Shown piece by piece: positions 18,241-29,465 of a DNA stretch of 64,000 bases (within the stretch, counting starts at the first letter, position 1; each line of letters begins with the position of its first letter). The position numbers and the translations under genes were made by a program. Location: NCBI RefSeq assembly GCF_007828955.1, contig NZ_VIVR01000001.1:2480001-2544000 (forward strand), read 5' to 3'. The notes under the pieces were generated by a model, which was not told the DNA's origin, did no database searches, and saw nothing but the letters and a program-made list of their open reading frames with translations. The stretch comes from Kitasatospora atroaurantiaca (lineage in GTDB: Bacteria; Actinomycetota; Actinomycetes; Streptomycetales; Streptomycetaceae).

Positions 18241-19182
18241 CTACTTGAGCGTGGCCGAGGTGAGGCCCGACTGCACCTGGCGCTGGAAGGAGAGGTACAC
18301 CACCAGCACCGGCAGCATCGCGATGGTCATACCGGCGAACAGCGCGGGCGCGTCGCTCTTGTAGCCGGACTGCAGCGCGAGGTTGACCAGGCCCTGGGCG
18401 AGCATCGAGTGGTCGGCCTCGCCCGCCGTGGTCGGCTGCATCAGGGTGACGGGCAGGATGTACTGGTTCCACTGGCCGAGCACGTTGAAGATGCCGACGC
18501 TGATCAGACCCGGCTTGGCCATCGGCACCATGATCTGGAAGAACGCCCGGCTGTGCGAGCAGCCGTCCAGCAGCGCCGCCTCATGGATGGCGGTGGGCAG
18601 GGTCCGGAAGAACGAGTACATGAAGAAGACGGTGAACGGCAGCGAGTACGCGACGTACACCAGAATCAGGCCCGCATAGCTGTTCAGGCCCAGCAGCGGC
18701 GTGATCTCGCCGAGGTTGCGGACCATGAAGAACAGCGGCACCAGGGCCAGGTAGACCGGGAACATCGCGCCGGCCACGAACAGGTAGTAGATGACCCTGT
18801 TGCCCTTGAACTCGTAGCGGGCCAGCACATAGGCCGCCATCGACCCGAGCAGCATGGTCAGGGTGACCGAACCGGCCAGGACGATCAGGGTGTTGAGGAA
18901 GAAGCCGCCGATGCCCTTGGTCCAGGCCCGGCCGAAGGCGTCGAAGCCGAAGCTGGACGGCCAGGACCAGGCGCTGCCGTTGATCTGGGCGTCGGTCTTG
19001 AAGGAGCCGAGGACCACCCAGGCCAGCGGCAGGATGATCAGGACGGCCCACAGGGCCAGGAAGCCGTGCGAGAAGACGTTCAGCGCTCCCCCGCCGTCGG
19101 CGAAGCGCTGCTGCTTGCTCGCCGGGCGGCTCTTGGCCGAACGCTGCGCGGGTACGGTCGCGTTGTCGATGCTGGTACTCAT
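18241..19182 (-). CDS. ngcG: ABC sugar transporter permease, NgcG-like
   Basis: Second membrane subunit of a carbohydrate uptake ABC transporter. 313 residues from ATG 19182, six transmembrane helices, and the EAA loop that contacts the ATPase reads EAALLDGCSHSRAFFQIMVP. It begins 13 bp after the end of ngcF. The cluster lacks an ATPase, as in other streptomycete sugar importers that share MsiK. The chitobiose/GlcNAc assignment rests on the binding protein and the adjacent chitinase. Confidence 0.85.
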   Translation of the reverse strand: MSTSIDNATVPAQRSAKSRPASKQQRFADGGGALNVFSHGFLALWAVLIILPLAWVVLGSFKTDAQINGSAWSWPSSFGFDAFGRAWTKGIGGFFLNTLIVLAGSVTLTMLLGSMAAYVLARYEFKGNRVIYYLFVAGAMFPVYLALVPLFFMVRNLGEITPLLGLNSYAGLILVYVAYSLPFTVFFMYSFFRTLPTAIHEAALLDGCSHSRAFFQIMVPMAKPGLISVGIFNVLGQWNQYILPVTLMQPTTAGEADHSMLAQGLVNLALQSGYKSDAPALFAGMTIAMLPVLVVYLSFQRQVQSGLTSATLK

Positions 19183-19195
19183 GCCAATGCCCCGC

Positions 19196-20128
19196 TCAGT
19201 ACTCGATCTTCTCGCGCTTGGTGACCCACAGCGAGACAACGGACAGGATCAGCGTGAAGAAGAAGATCACCACACCCATCGCACATGCGTAGCCCGCCTG
19301 GCCGTTCCGCAGGAAGCCGCGCATCAGATAGGTGGAGATCAACTCGCTGTGGTGGTCGGGCCCACCGCCGAAGTAGGCGCCGGGGGTGATGCTGGAGACC
19401 AGCGCGAAGGCGTCCATCGCGACGATCGCCAGGTACACCCAGGCGGTCTGCACGGTCTCCCAGAGCAGCGGCAGGGTGATCCTGAAGAAGGTCTGGCCGC
19501 GCTTGGCACCGTCCAGCAGCGCCGCCTCGTAGATGTCCTTGGGGATGGACTGCATGGCCGCCGAGAACAGCACCAGGTAGAAGCCGACGCCCGCCCAGAC
19601 CAGCACGGCGAGCACGCACCACATGACCATGTCCGGGTCGGAGAGCCACTGCACCGGGTCGTGCTCGGTCGCCAGACCGAGCTTGATCAGGATGCCGTTG
19701 GCCAGACCGCTGCCGTCGGTACGGTAGACCGCGCCCCACAGCACCGCGAGGATCGCGATGGAGAGCACCTGCGGGAAGAAGAAGACCACCTTGTAGAAGC
19801 CGGCCCCGCGCACGCCCTGGACTCCCCCGGTGCCGCCCTTGCCGCCGACGTTGAGCATGAAGGCGAAGAAGAGTGCGATCAGGATCGTCACGACCGGAAG
19901 CAGGATCAGCAGGAACAGGTTGTGCCAGAGCGCGCCCAGGAAGACCTGGTCATCGAGGAGTTTGCCGTAGTTCGCCAGGCCGACGAAGTTCATCTCCTGA
20001 CTCTGCCCGGACCAGTCGGTCAGGGAGTAGCCGAAGGTCTGCGCGTACGGCCACAGCACCAGGCCCACGTACAGCACGATCGGTAGAAAGAGGAACCCCA
20101 CGATGAAGGGGTACTTGCCGTGACGCAT
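19196..20128 (-). CDS. ngcF: ABC sugar transporter permease, NgcF-like
   Basis: First membrane subunit; 310 residues, six helices, EAA loop EAALLDGAKRGQTFFRITLP. I chose ATG 20128 over GTG 20134 because AGGAGA lies five to six bases upstream of the ATG, but directly against the GTG. A Gly-rich insert (NVGGKGGTGGVQGVRGAG) sits between the second and third helices. It follows ngcE by 77 bp and is probably co-transcribed with it. Confidence 0.86.
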   Translation of the reverse strand: MRHGKYPFIVGFLFLPIVLYVGLVLWPYAQTFGYSLTDWSGQSQEMNFVGLANYGKLLDDQVFLGALWHNLFLLILLPVVTILIALFFAFMLNVGGKGGTGGVQGVRGAGFYKVVFFFPQVLSIAILAVLWGAVYRTDGSGLANGILIKLGLATEHDPVQWLSDPDMVMWCVLAVLVWAGVGFYLVLFSAAMQSIPKDIYEAALLDGAKRGQTFFRITLPLLWETVQTAWVYLAIVAMDAFALVSSITPGAYFGGGPDHHSELISTYLMRGFLRNGQAGYACAMGVVIFFFTLILSVVSLWVTKREKIEY

Positions 20129-20205
20129 CGTCACTTCTCCTGTCCGTCAGGCGTTGACGCACCGGGGGCGGTGCGGGGCCCCCGGTGCGTCTGTCACTCC
20201 GCTGG

Positions 20206-21612
20206 TCAGGCGGTCTTGTTCTTGGCGGCCGAGTCCTTGGCGCGCTTGATCCACTCCGCCGGAGTGATGCGCTTGGCCATCAGCTCGCCCGAGGCGTTCT
20301 GCAGGTCCTCGTCGAACTTGCTCGCGGTGTTCGGGTACTGGAAGTTGAAGGTGTTGGCGCCGGCGGCCTTCAGGGCCACCACGGTGGAGGCGGTGCCCGG
20401 CTTCAGCTTGACCTCGGGACCGACACCGTCCTTGAGGCAGGTGAGGCTGTTGGCGGTCTGGGCGAACTTGCCCGAGGCCTCCTTGGTCAGCATCATCCGG
20501 AGGAACTCGAGGCCGCCGGCCACGTTCTTGGCCTTGGACGGCACGATGAACGGCTCACCGGCACCGGCGCGGATCGCTTCGAAGGGCAGCTTGTCGCCGG
20601 CCAGCGAGGGCATCGGCAGGAAGGCCATGTCGAAGTCGGCGGGCGTGGTGGCCAGCTGCTCGTTCTCGATCCAGGAGCCGGAGGGGATGAACGCGGCCTT
20701 GTACTGGTTCCACGCGGTCTGCGACTCGGTGTGGGTCATGCCGTTGGTGCCGGGGAGCAGGAAGTCCTTGTCGACGACCTGGTAGAAGGCCTCGACCGCG
20801 GTCTTCACGGCCGGCTCGTCCCAGGCGGCGGCGTCCAGGCTGTCGATCCGCTTCATGAGGTCGAGGCCGCCCTGCTTGGCGATCATGTCCATCATGACGA
20901 CGTTGATGTAGTACGGGTACTTGCCCTGGTGGGCCAGCGGGGCGATACCGGCGGCCTTGATCTTCTCGCAGAGCGCGATGAACTCGACCCAGGTCTTCGG
21001 CGCCGTCCAGCCGTGCTCCTTGAAGAGCTTGTTGGAGTACCAGAAGCCGAAGACGGTGTAGACGTAGGACAGGTTGACGAGCTTGCCCTTGACGGTGCCG
21101 GACTCGATGGTGCCGGGCATCAGCACGTCGCGGATCTTCTTGGACGGGTCGTCGATGTACGGCGCGTCCAGCAGCGGGGCGAGGTCGGTGAGCTGGTTCG
21201 AGTCGGCCAGCACGTCCAGCGCGATCTTGTGGGCACCCGAGTCGTCGATGACGTCCGGCGGGCTGCCCGCGTTGAAGCGGGGCTGGAGCTTGCCGGTGAC
21301 GTCCTTGTCGGCCGTGTGGTTGACCTTGGCGCCCGGGTAGCTCTTCGAGTAGATGGCCTCGAAGGCCTTGGCGTACTCGTTGCCGTAGCCGCCGTCGAAG
21401 ATGAAGACCTCGAGCCCGTCGCCGTCCTTGACGCCGAACGGGTTCTTCGGGTCGCTGAGGTTGGTGGCGCCGGACTTCCCGCCCTTGTCGTTGCTGCTGC
21501 CGGTGCCACCCGCGCAGGCGGCGAGCAGGGAGCCGCCGCCGGCCGCGAGCACGGCGATGCCGGCTGCCCGCTTGAAGATGTCACGGCGGTTGTACTCGGT
21601 TGCAGAGCCCAT
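20206..21612 (-). CDS. ngcE: GlcNAc/diacetylchitobiose ABC transporter substrate-binding lipoprotein, NgcE-like
   Basis: Extracytoplasmic sugar-binding protein, 468 residues. The N-terminus NRRDIFKRAAG fits a twin-arginine signal, and a lipobox LLAACA places the lipid anchor at Cys33. The rest is a family-1-type sugar-binding protein (SBP_bac_1). Similarity to NgcE of the chitin-degradation regulon, the permease pair behind it and the GH18 chitinase upstream together support uptake of chitin breakdown products. A DasR-like half element lies about 135 bp upstream of the start. Confidence 0.85.
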   Translation of the reverse strand: MGSATEYNRRDIFKRAAGIAVLAAGGGSLLAACAGGTGSSNDKGGKSGATNLSDPKNPFGVKDGDGLEVFIFDGGYGNEYAKAFEAIYSKSYPGAKVNHTADKDVTGKLQPRFNAGSPPDVIDDSGAHKIALDVLADSNQLTDLAPLLDAPYIDDPSKKIRDVLMPGTIESGTVKGKLVNLSYVYTVFGFWYSNKLFKEHGWTAPKTWVEFIALCEKIKAAGIAPLAHQGKYPYYINVVMMDMIAKQGGLDLMKRIDSLDAAAWDEPAVKTAVEAFYQVVDKDFLLPGTNGMTHTESQTAWNQYKAAFIPSGSWIENEQLATTPADFDMAFLPMPSLAGDKLPFEAIRAGAGEPFIVPSKAKNVAGGLEFLRMMLTKEASGKFAQTANSLTCLKDGVGPEVKLKPGTASTVVALKAAGANTFNFQYPNTASKFDEDLQNASGELMAKRITPAEWIKRAKDSAAKNKTA

Positions 21613-21745
21613 GAGTGCCCTAACCCCTCGGGTGTCCAGAAGATCTGAGGATTGCTGGCAGGTGTTGACGGATCGTCAATTCCTGTTGAGTCAGGCGCGC
21701 CTAACGGCAGAGGTGCCGGTCAGGGGCGGTTTCTGTGATGCGCAA

Positions 21746-21757
21746 AGGTATAGTCCA
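21746..21757. promoter_or_regulatory. DasR-like element upstream of ngcE
   Basis: On the minus strand the sequence TGGACTATACCT matches the chitinase-promoter repeat TGGTCYAGACCT at all but two positions. The same flank, TAGTCCACTG on the plus strand, occurs in the chitinase promoter at 23387-23396. DasR control is inference. Confidence 0.55.
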
Positions 21758-21920
21758 CTGTTCATCTGGCGGCAATAGTCAGACCGCCGGATGTGACCCC
21801 TGGAGGTCAAAGCGTTGTCGGCGGTGCAGCATGTGCAATGCGCAGGGAGTCTGCATATTGCGCCTGATGACCCGCTGACGACGGAGAATCTAGCGCGATC
21901 CTGCGCGTTTGAACATAGAA

Positions 21921-21973
21921 ACGCGCAGCTTCGCGCATCACGAAGCAGATCTGTGATGTGCGAAGCTGCGCGT
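21921..21973 (-). terminator. Hairpin terminator downstream of the chitinase gene
   Basis: Arms of 21 bp (21921-21941 and 21953-21973) match at 20 positions, around an 11-nt loop. Located 33 bp beyond the chitinase stop codon. Less GC-rich than most hairpins in the window. Confidence 0.8.
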
Positions 21974-22005
21974 ACGAGGGCTTCCGGTACGTCTGGCCGG
22001 TACGT

Positions 22006-23319
<1,314 letters not shown>

Positions 23320-23357
23320 GCGAGAAGACCCGTGGCTTTCTCTGAGTCAGCGTCAAT

Positions 23358-23392
23358 TGGTCTGGACCAAGCTGAAACAGAGGTTTAGTCCA
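23358..23392. promoter_or_regulatory. Chitinase promoter repeats / DasR-responsive element
   Basis: On the minus strand two copies of the known streptomycete chitinase direct repeat occur in tandem: TGGACTAAACCT (23381-23392) and TGGTCCAGACCA (23358-23369), 23 bp apart start to start. The second is itself a near-palindrome resembling the DasR dre site. They sit 39-73 bp before the chitinase start. Confidence 0.8.
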
Positions 23393-23421
23393 CTGAGGGC
23401 GCTTCGCACAAGAGGGCCGTC

Positions 23422-24045
23422 CTACATCCGGGCCGTGAGGACGGACAGTCCCTCTCCGGTGAGATCCGTCAGGCCCGCCGGGCGACCGGTGACCGCGAGC
23501 AGCAGCGACAGCATCGGGCCGGACACCTCGGGACCGCTGCCCGCCGACCAGTCCGCGTCGGTCGCCCGCAGGGTCAGCCCCGCGACCCTGCGCTTGCCGC
23601 CGATCAGGAGGTTCGAACTGCGGTAGAAGTCGGCGCAGCGGGTCAGCGCCTCGGCGGGGTAGTCGTGGACGATCCCCAGCGGCCGCCGGATGTCCTCGCC
23701 GTGCACCACCGTCTCGCCCAGCCAGCTGTCGTCCGGGCCCGGCGGGTGGCTGGTCGAGCTCAGCTGCTCGGCGAAGCGGTCCAGGGTGTCCTGGGACGTC
23801 CCCCGGGTGAGCTCGGCGATCTCCCGGGCGGTCATCACCTCGAAGCGGAAGCCGGCCTTGGCCAGCTTCAGGAAGAAGCCCGCCTGCGTCATCCGGGCGG
23901 TCGCCGCCATGTGCGCGAGGGTGTCTCGGACCGTACGGCCAACACAGAGCGAAGGCGTCGCCCACTGCTCCGGGGTCAGCTCCTGCACGTCCGCCAGCAG
24001 GGCGCGGCGCTCGGCGTGGATCAGCGACCACGGGTCGGTTCTCAT
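23422..24045 (-). CDS. DinB-like/maleylpyruvate isomerase family protein (TIGR03083)
   Basis: 207 residues. Four-helix-bundle metalloprotein of the mycothiol-dependent DinB-like group. Helix 2 holds the first metal ligand region (VRDTLAHMAAT), and the third helix has VVHGEDIRRPLG, the usual second and third histidine/acid cluster. The family includes mycothiol-dependent maleylpyruvate isomerase and other thiol-S-transferases, but many members are uncharacterised. It lies between chitinase and aconitase and has no obvious link to either. Confidence 0.85.
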   Translation of the reverse strand: MRTDPWSLIHAERRALLADVQELTPEQWATPSLCVGRTVRDTLAHMAATARMTQAGFFLKLAKAGFRFEVMTAREIAELTRGTSQDTLDRFAEQLSSTSHPPGPDDSWLGETVVHGEDIRRPLGIVHDYPAEALTRCADFYRSSNLLIGGKRRVAGLTLRATDADWSAGSGPEVSGPMLSLLLAVTGRPAGLTDLTGEGLSVLTARM

Positions 24046-24111
24046 ACCTCCGTGGTAACACGAAGACGGCCCGGCCGCTCGGAGCTCCGCCGAGGCGGTC
24101 GGGCAACACGG

Positions 24112-24175
24112 CAGGGGCGCGAGGAACTGCTCGACCAGCCCTCTACGGGCCGGCGCACAGTTCCTCGCGCCCCTG
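24112..24175. repeat. Intergenic palindromic repeat, copy 3
   Basis: Perfect 18-bp arms CAGGGGCGCGAGGAACTG (24112-24129) and 24158-24175, with a 28-nt loop. The loop does not resemble the other copies. It follows acnA by 21 bp, so it can terminate acnA transcription. Confidence 0.85.
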
Positions 24176-24195
24176 GATGGTGCAACCGCTGCTTG

Positions 24196-26841
<2,646 letters not shown>

Positions 26842-26933
26842 GACTGACTCCTTCTAAGTGCTTCGTGCGGTGCGTGGGGTTCGGGTGGACCACACGATCC
26901 GAGCCGGTCCGGCCCGCCGGCGCCACCTACTGG

Positions 26934-26952
26934 TAAGGTAAGCCTTACCTTT
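26934..26952. promoter_or_regulatory. Iron box (DmdR1/IdeR/DtxR-type operator) upstream of acnA
   Basis: TAAGGTAAGCCTTACCTTT fits the actinobacterial iron-regulator consensus TNAGGTNAGNCTNACCTNA at every defined position except the last. The centre is a 17-bp palindrome AAGGTAAG-C-CTTACCTT. It lies 93 bp upstream of the acnA start. Confidence 0.8.
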
Positions 26953-26983
26953 TTGATGGTGGGGGCGTACGCCTCTCGGCAAG

Positions 26984-27001
26984 TATCTTGACGTCAAGAT
27001 A
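26984..27001. promoter_or_regulatory. Palindromic operator candidate 1 upstream of acnA
   Basis: TATCTTGACGTCAAGATA is a perfect 18-bp palindrome, 34 bp centre to centre from a near-identical second copy. It looks like a dimeric regulator site; the protein is not identified. Confidence 0.7.
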
Positions 27002-27017
27002 AATCATAGCGCGGAGT

Positions 27018-27035
27018 TATCTCGATGTCGAGATA
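27018..27035. promoter_or_regulatory. Palindromic operator candidate 2 upstream of acnA
   Basis: TATCTCGATGTCGAGATA has perfect 8-bp arms TATCTCGA/TCGAGATA around TG and matches copy 1 at 15 of 18 positions. The outer base pair extends the palindrome to TTATC...GATAA. Confidence 0.7.
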
Positions 27036-27271
27036 AACCATAATGCATGCCCGGTTGAGTGTGACGTCAGGCATGCCCATCTGACGGCCCCGCCGCGATA
27101 CCTCTCCAAACTTCACCTGCCGATGGCGTACCGCAACTTCGCGCGTGCACGCCGGCGGGCCGCACTCGGCTCTGCGGGACGGGGCCCACGGACTACCGTG
27201 GCCGTACACCTGACGTGACGAGGGAGTCAGGCGATGCCGCACCGAGGTACCGACAGGCCGGGGGCCGACAG

Positions 27272-27688
27272 ATGATCGTGGTGGACGCGTCCGCGCTGGT
27301 GCTCGCCCTGGCCGACGAGGGCGAGCGCGGCGAGGCCGCGCGGGCCGCGCTGGCGGCGGACGGCGAGTGGGTGGCCCCCGAGCATGTGGTGATCGAGGTG
27401 ATGCAGTCCCTGCGGGGGCTGTATCTGGCGCGCGAGCTCGGCGCGGCGCGGGTGGCCGAGCTGGCGGCGCAGCTGCCGGGGCTGGCGATCCGCAAGGTGG
27501 AGGTCGCACCGCTGCTCGGCCGGATCTGGGAGCTCAAGGACAATCTGACGCCCGACGACGCGGCCTACGTGGCCGTCGCCGAGCAGCTCGGGGCGCCCCT
27601 GGTGACGGCCGACCTGCGGCTGATGCGCGCCAGCGGGCCGCGCTGCGAGATCCGCGGGATCGGGCCGGCCGCGAGCTCACAGGGGTGA
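27272..27688 (+). CDS. PIN-domain protein, VapC-like
   Basis: Predicted Mg-dependent ribonuclease of the VapC toxin family. 138 residues from ATG 27272 (MIVVDASALVLAL), with the first acidic residue in VVDAS. The middle acidic residue is in VIEVMQSLRG, and the third group is in LTPDDAAYVAVAEQLGAPLVTADLRL. A GTG at 27215 in the same frame would add 19 residues. No VapB antitoxin reading frame is visible directly upstream, so it appears as an orphan PIN protein. Transcribed divergently from acnA. Confidence 0.85.
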   Translation: MIVVDASALVLALADEGERGEAARAALAADGEWVAPEHVVIEVMQSLRGLYLARELGAARVAELAAQLPGLAIRKVEVAPLLGRIWELKDNLTPDDAAYVAVAEQLGAPLVTADLRLMRASGPRCEIRGIGPAASSQG

Positions 27689-27789
27689 CCTCATAAGGGT
27701 GACTGTGCGGCACGGCGGCGTGCGTCCCGGTGGGGCGGGACGGCACGGTGAGCGGTGTTCACGCTCGTCCTGCCGGAAGGTCGATCCCG

Positions 27790-28320
27790 ATGCCCGCCCC
27801 GCTCCCCGCCGCTCTGGTGCCGCTCGCGCTGCTGCCGTCCCTGGTCCCGTCCACGACGGTGATCGAGACCACCTTCGACCGCGCCTCGGGCTTCGTCCCG
27901 CCGACGGCCGTCAGCTACGCGCCGGATCTCGTTCCCTACGGTTCCAAGGTGCGCGTCTCCGTGACACGCAGGGCCGGGCAGACCTCGGTGGAGGTACGGA
28001 TGTCCGGTGTGGCGGCCGGTCACGAGTTCCCGGCACATGTGCACACCGGGCGGTGCGGGACCGACGCGGCGACCTCCGGCCCGCACTACCAGAACGTGGC
28101 GGACCCGGTTCAGCCGTCCATCGACCCCGCGTACGCCAACGACCGCAACGAGATGCGGCTGACGGTCCGTACGGACAAGGAGGGGCGGGGCACGGCGAGC
28201 GCGGCGGTGGACTGGTCGTTCCGCGAGGGCGGGGCCCGCTCGATCGTGCTGCACGCGGGCCGGCCGGCCGGTGCGCATGGCACGGCCGACCGGGTGGCCT
28301 GCGTGAACGTGAAGTTCTGA
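27790..28320 (+). CDS. Secreted Cu-type superoxide dismutase-like protein
   Basis: 176 residues from ATG 27790, which follows GGAAGG. The N-terminus is hydrophobic but lacks basic residues; a GTG at 27748 in frame would add an Arg-containing n-region and give a better signal peptide. Copper ligands of SodC are visible: HVH in EFPAHVHTGRC, His in SGPHYQN, and His in SIVLHAG. Disulfide partners are the Cys of TGRC and the Cys of RVACVNV. The zinc-loop histidines are not seen, so it resembles Cu-only enzymes. It probably disproportionates superoxide outside the membrane. Confidence 0.75.
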   Translation: MPAPLPAALVPLALLPSLVPSTTVIETTFDRASGFVPPTAVSYAPDLVPYGSKVRVSVTRRAGQTSVEVRMSGVAAGHEFPAHVHTGRCGTDAATSGPHYQNVADPVQPSIDPAYANDRNEMRLTVRTDKEGRGTASAAVDWSFREGGARSIVLHAGRPAGAHGTADRVACVNVKF

Positions 28321-28343
28321 ACCCCCGCGCTACTGATCTCCCG

Positions 28344-29345
28344 TCAGGCCCCGAGGGTGGCGACCAGGACGGCCTTGATGGTGTGCAGCCGGTTCTCCGC
28401 CTGGTCGAAGACCACCGAGTGGCGGGACTCGAACACCTCGTCGGTGACCTCCAGCTCGGTCATGCCGGTGGTCTCGTACATCTGCCGGCCGATCACCGTG
28501 CCCAGGTCGTGGAAGGCCGGGAGGCAGTGCAGGAACTTCACGGCCGGGTTGCCCGTCGCGCGCACGGTCTCCATCGAGACCTGGTACGGCTTCAGCAGGG
28601 CGATCCGCTCGGCCCAGACCTCCTTGGGCTCGCCCATCGAGACCCAGACGTCGGTGTAGAGGAAGTCGGCACCCGCCACCCCGGCCGCCACGTCCTCGGT
28701 CAGGGTGATCCGGGCGCCGGTGGACTCGGCGAGCGACTGGGCGGCCTTCTGGACCTCGTCGGTGGGCCAGAGCTGCTTGGGCGCCACGATCCGGATGTCC
28801 AGGCCGAGCAGGGCGCCCGTGACGAGCAGTGAGTTGCCGGTGTTGCAGCGGGCGTCCCCGAGGTAGACGAGGGTGACGTCCGCCAGCGGCTTGCTGCTGT
28901 GCTCCTGGATGGTCAGGATGTCGGCCAGCATCTGGGTGGGGTGCCACTCGTCGGTCAGGCCGTTCCAGACCGGGACACCGGCGTGGGCGGCCAGCTCCTC
29001 GACGATCTCCTGGCCGTGCCCCCGGTACTCGATGCCGTCGAACATCCGGCCGAGGACGCGGGCGGTGTCCTTGATGGACTCCTTGTGGCCGATCTGCGAA
29101 CCCGACGGGTCCAGGTAGGTGGTGCTCGCGCCCTGGTCGTGGGCCGCCACCTCGAAGGCGCAGCGCGTACGGGTCGAGGTCTTCTCGAAGATCAGCGCGA
29201 TGTTCTTGCCGCGCAGCCGCTGCTGCTCCGTCCCGGCGTACTTGGCGGCCTTGAGCTGCGCGGAGAGGTCGAGCAGGAAGCGGAACTCCTGCGGGGTGAA
29301 GTCCAGCTCCTTGAGGAAGTGCCGGTTCCGGAGGTTGAGGGCCAT
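28344..29345 (-). CDS. argF: Ornithine carbamoyltransferase
   Basis: Makes citrulline from ornithine and carbamoyl phosphate in arginine biosynthesis. 333 residues from ATG 29345 ([16 protein letters not shown]). Carbamoyl-phosphate binding STRT is at 57-60 in [17 protein letters not shown] and the ornithine loop HCLPAFHD are both present. Its length and sequence are close to the ArgF/ArcB group. No arc or other arg gene is adjacent, so a biosynthetic role is inferred mainly from the ARG-box-like site in the promoter. Confidence 0.95.
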   Translation of the reverse strand: MALNLRNRHFLKELDFTPQEFRFLLDLSAQLKAAKYAGTEQQRLRGKNIALIFEKTSTRTRCAFEVAAHDQGASTTYLDPSGSQIGHKESIKDTARVLGRMFDGIEYRGHGQEIVEELAAHAGVPVWNGLTDEWHPTQMLADILTIQEHSSKPLADVTLVYLGDARCNTGNSLLVTGALLGLDIRIVAPKQLWPTDEVQKAAQSLAESTGARITLTEDVAAGVAGADFLYTDVWVSMGEPKEVWAERIALLKPYQVSMETVRATGNPAVKFLHCLPAFHDLGTVIGRQMYETTGMTELEVTDEVFESRHSVVFDQAENRLHTIKAVLVATLGA

Positions 29346-29399
29346 GCCGGGCTCCTGGGGTGACGGGGACACTGAGAGGGGAAGTGTATACGACGCTCC

Positions 29400-29411
29400 G
29401 AATTTATATGC
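29400..29411. promoter_or_regulatory. ARG-box-like site upstream of argF
   Basis: On the minus strand GCATATAAATTC matches the ArgR half-box core GAATWWWWATTC at 11 of 12 positions. It stands out as AT-rich in a GC-rich genome and lies 55-66 bp before the argF start. Confidence 0.55.
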
Positions 29412-29428
29412 AGGGGTTTGATGTGAGC

Positions 29429-29461
29429 GGGCTGACCCCGCAGTCGCTGCGGGGTCAGCCC
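29429..29461 (-). terminator. Hairpin between argF promoter and the preceding region
   Basis: Arms GGGCTGACCCCGCA (29429-29442) and TGCGGGGTCAGCCC (29448-29461), perfect 14 bp with a 5-nt loop. It starts 4 bp after the stop codon of pnkp, whose transcript it would terminate. Confidence 0.88.
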
Positions 29462-29465
29462 TCGG

